Shown in pieces: positions 61,519-64,000 of a stretch of 64,000 bases of DNA. Each line of letters begins with the position of its first letter. Position 1 is the stretch's first letter. The stretch is from the NCBI GenBank assembly GCA_918807975.1, contig OU964918.1, forward strand, positions 44,128,477-44,192,476. Reading direction: 5' to 3'. This DNA is from Aplidium turbinatum. Its lineage: Eukaryota; Chordata; Ascidiacea; Aplousobranchia; Polyclinidae. The position numbers were made by a program, and so were the translations under genes. Below the pieces are notes generated by a model. That model was not told the origin of the DNA, made no database searches, and saw only the letters and a list, made by a program, of their open reading frames with translations.

Positions 61519-64000
61519 CTGCAAATATTGAAATCGACTAATTAGGTAAAAGCGTGTTGATCCATCAAACTCAGACCACTACTTTATTTTGGTTTCTTCA
61601 CTTTAAATAAACAGACTATATTTTACTTTAGTTTTTTTATTGCAACTGATTGAGAAAAAAAAAACAAGCAAAAAGTCCTTATCTACTAACCGTAACCTTA
61701 TACATATCTCATTTGCAACATTGGTTGAACTGATAGAACTGCTGAACTCACATTGATTAGAAGTGCCCCAGAAAAGTATCTTATTACAGATAAGAGCACG
61801 TGATGCAGCCACTTAAACTAGAACTTAATTTGTCTGAGAAAAACCCACTTCTCAGTCGTCATGAGCCCGTCACTCAATGCAAAATCAGTCAGTTCACTCA
61901 GACCATCAATCCGACGCCACCGGACGTTGTTTTAAGGAAAATAGAGAAACATTTGGTTGATGTCAAATTAATAAAATCTTACAGTTTCCTGTGCGAAAAG
62001 ACGACACTGCGAGTTGGCTGGTGCGGCCATCCAAAAGGACTTCTATCATCTCGACCAGATATAAAGTGGAACTAGCCAAGCCGCCCAACCTCAGTGAAGT
62101 CGAGCCAGCAAGGACACTTGCATATTGCCACAACGATGAAGAATCCTTTAAAAAAATATCACCTTAGTATAGTACCGTACGAAGCATGAAACAACGAATT
62201 TGAGGTGTTCAGACGAAGACCGTTAAATTTATCAGCAGAGTGCAACTGATGACAATGGTGATTTTTTTCTTTTTACAACATATTTTCAAAAAGTTAAAAT
62301 AGAAAGAAAAACTCAGTAAATATTTTTTCGCACATTTATTCGATTTCATTGTTTTACCATCGTATAACGTTGCGCGTCCCATTAACGGACAATTAAACAA
62401 AGACAGCTTGCCACAAGTGGATGGAGGTTATTCGATACCTAGCATGGCGTGGCAGTGGAGAATTCTGACAACCACGGGGAACCCAAGCACTTAAAAACAA
62501 GCAAATCACTGCCTTCTGAAAGAAAGAAGTGACCCATCTGCTCTTGCCGGTTGGCTAAGCGCCATCTCAACGGGCAATCAGCAATGTTTTATGGTAAATT
62601 CAATGCGTAGCGACGTTGAAATGATGGAGAGTAATTTGGCTTGGTGAAGAAAGAGCTGTATCTGATGAATATTAATCAAGCATTAAAATCACGTTTGGAG
62701 ATTTCCAAGCAAAGGTTTCCCAACGAACGAAGGTTGATAAGCTGACATAAAATTACAGCGAAATTGTTGATCAGCATTCTCCAACGAACGGAGCTTATTT
62801 GCGCAAACTGTAATTTGTTTTTAACAATAACTGCTTTGTATATACTGCCAACCGAAGGCCAAACAAGGAAGAGAATAAAATGACCTAAGACATTAACTCT
62901 TGCCAGCGAAAGTGCGTGAATGAACCATTACTTTGTTGCAAGGCAAAGAACAGAAATCCGGTCGAAAGTTATGATTTAAAATTGTGAAAATTACACCTGC
63001 CAAGCGCAGTAAAAGTAGACAACATAATTCGAGCCGAATGTTTATCGTACATAAAAGGCAGTTTTGGCCAATTAGATTAGGCCCCTGGGCTATCCAAAAG
63101 AAAATGTTTCTCTTGACATGATTAATGATTTCAAGAGTAATTTACATTCTTCCGCGCCACAGCAGAAAAACGGTGAAAAGGCTGTTTGTCTCCAAATGAA
63201 ATTTAGTTCATAATCGACAAACCAAGTCAATGTAACATAGCGTTGAATTGACGTTGCGAAGGTCGCTTTGACTAAATGGAACATGAAGACAGGGAGAATG
63301 CGGTTTGTTCCTCAAATTGCCACCTTTGCAATGATACCTGCTTATAATCAGGCAGAGTAAGAGCAAAAGAATCCATTTTGAGCTCAAGAAAACAAAACCA
63401 AACAGCTCATCAATTCCATCGCAAACAGGAATCTTGATTCTTGTCAAAAGCCAAGCAGTCTGTCAATTTTCCGCTTTGCTTACTTAAGTAAATATCTACT
63501 CATGTATGATGCTGTGCCAATTTCTCTAAAAGGTTTAGAGCTGGCTGAACTTCTTAACATGTGAAGAAAATTAGATCCATTTTCACATCGAAATCAAATA
63601 AAATTAGAAACAAAAAAAATACAACCTGCAAACCAAAAGCTAAACTACTCATCAATATAAACTCTATGCATCTGGAAGCTGAAATGCAAGATATATGCAC
63701 TGCAGTATTTAAAAAAAGTGGCTCATCTGCGTTATTACACTGGAAAAAAATTATTTGGCACTTACGATTTATATGTATAATTGAAGCGATACAAATTTAA
63801 ACATGTTGAAATCAAAATTTATAAAAATTTAGTTGATTTGCGCATTTTGCAAAAATAAATCAAACTTTGAAATTTTACAGAACCTAATTTACAATTCAGA
63901 CATTCTTAAATAAAGTCATTGGCATGGAATGACATGCTCTCCACTGCAAATTGCTTTTTGACTTTGAAAATATTTGCAAAATTTTGCACTCATCAAGCTA
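61519..64000 (-). other. Upstream intron(s) of the CDON/BOC-like gene
   Basis: The preceding exon must end in phase 1, but I found no FnIII or Ig coding segment on the minus strand up to the window end. A decayed palindromic MITE may lie at 62585-62646. No plus-strand gene either. Confidence 0.4.

Noticed and set aside
61741-62100. Possible upstream exon of the CDON/BOC-like gene
   Set aside because: Minus-strand frames show no FnIII or Ig pattern, and no acceptor/donor pair gives the required phase 1 end.
1-64000. LTR or virus-derived elements
   Set aside because: No long direct terminal repeats with TG...CA ends, and no gag, protease, integrase or capsid motifs were recognised.

Overview
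The window is animal nuclear DNA: AT-rich, with short exons, GT-AG introns and many interspersed repeats. The genes belong to bilaterian families (a TRAF4/6-type adaptor, a CDON/BOC-type receptor, a CCDC170-type coiled-coil protein). I infer a marine invertebrate deuterostome, with an ascidian tunicate as first guess. Only gene content, compact exons and the very frequent word TAGGCCTA support this, so the species call is weak.

Layout. 1-1710 (+): last three exons of a coiled-coil, CCDC170-like gene, followed by its 3' UTR. 7870-21924 (+): a complete nine-exon TRAF gene of 472 codons, with RING, TRAF zinc fingers, short coiled coil and MATH domain. Its introns are swollen by DNA transposons, and one intron uses a GC donor. 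28648-29673 (+): an intronless orphan gene for a seven-pass membrane protein. 51344-61518 (-): the last eight exons of a type I membrane protein with fibronectin III domains, a transmembrane helix and a Ser/Thr/Pro-rich tail. It resembles the CDON/BOC Hedgehog co-receptors, and its 5' exons lie beyond the window.

The rest is a graveyard of DNA transposons. I delimited fourteen hAT elements or derivatives by terminal inverted repeats, each with an exact or near-exact 8-bp target duplication, plus single hAT ends. They occur at 3.3, 5.3, 11.0, 14.1, 31.3 (two nested), 35.2 (two nested), 38.8 (three nested), 43.1, 48.4 and 49.1 kb. Also present are a PIF/Harbinger element inside a hAT (TAA duplication), a TTAA-flanked MITE, a MITE with a 5-bp duplication inside a hAT ORF, two copies of a tRNA-derived SINE, two LINE fragments, and a 2.07-kb DNA transposon whose transposase family I recognise but cannot assign to a superfamily. 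A palindromic element of about 85 bp recurs, mainly in introns of the CDON-like gene.

The host genes look unrelated to each other; no operon or gene cluster is implied. No LTR or virus-like element, CRISPR array or rRNA was recognised. The least explained structures are a set of repeat units at 6.39-6.73 kb whose hairpin arms differ in sequence but remain complementary, the palindromic family, and the unassigned transposon.
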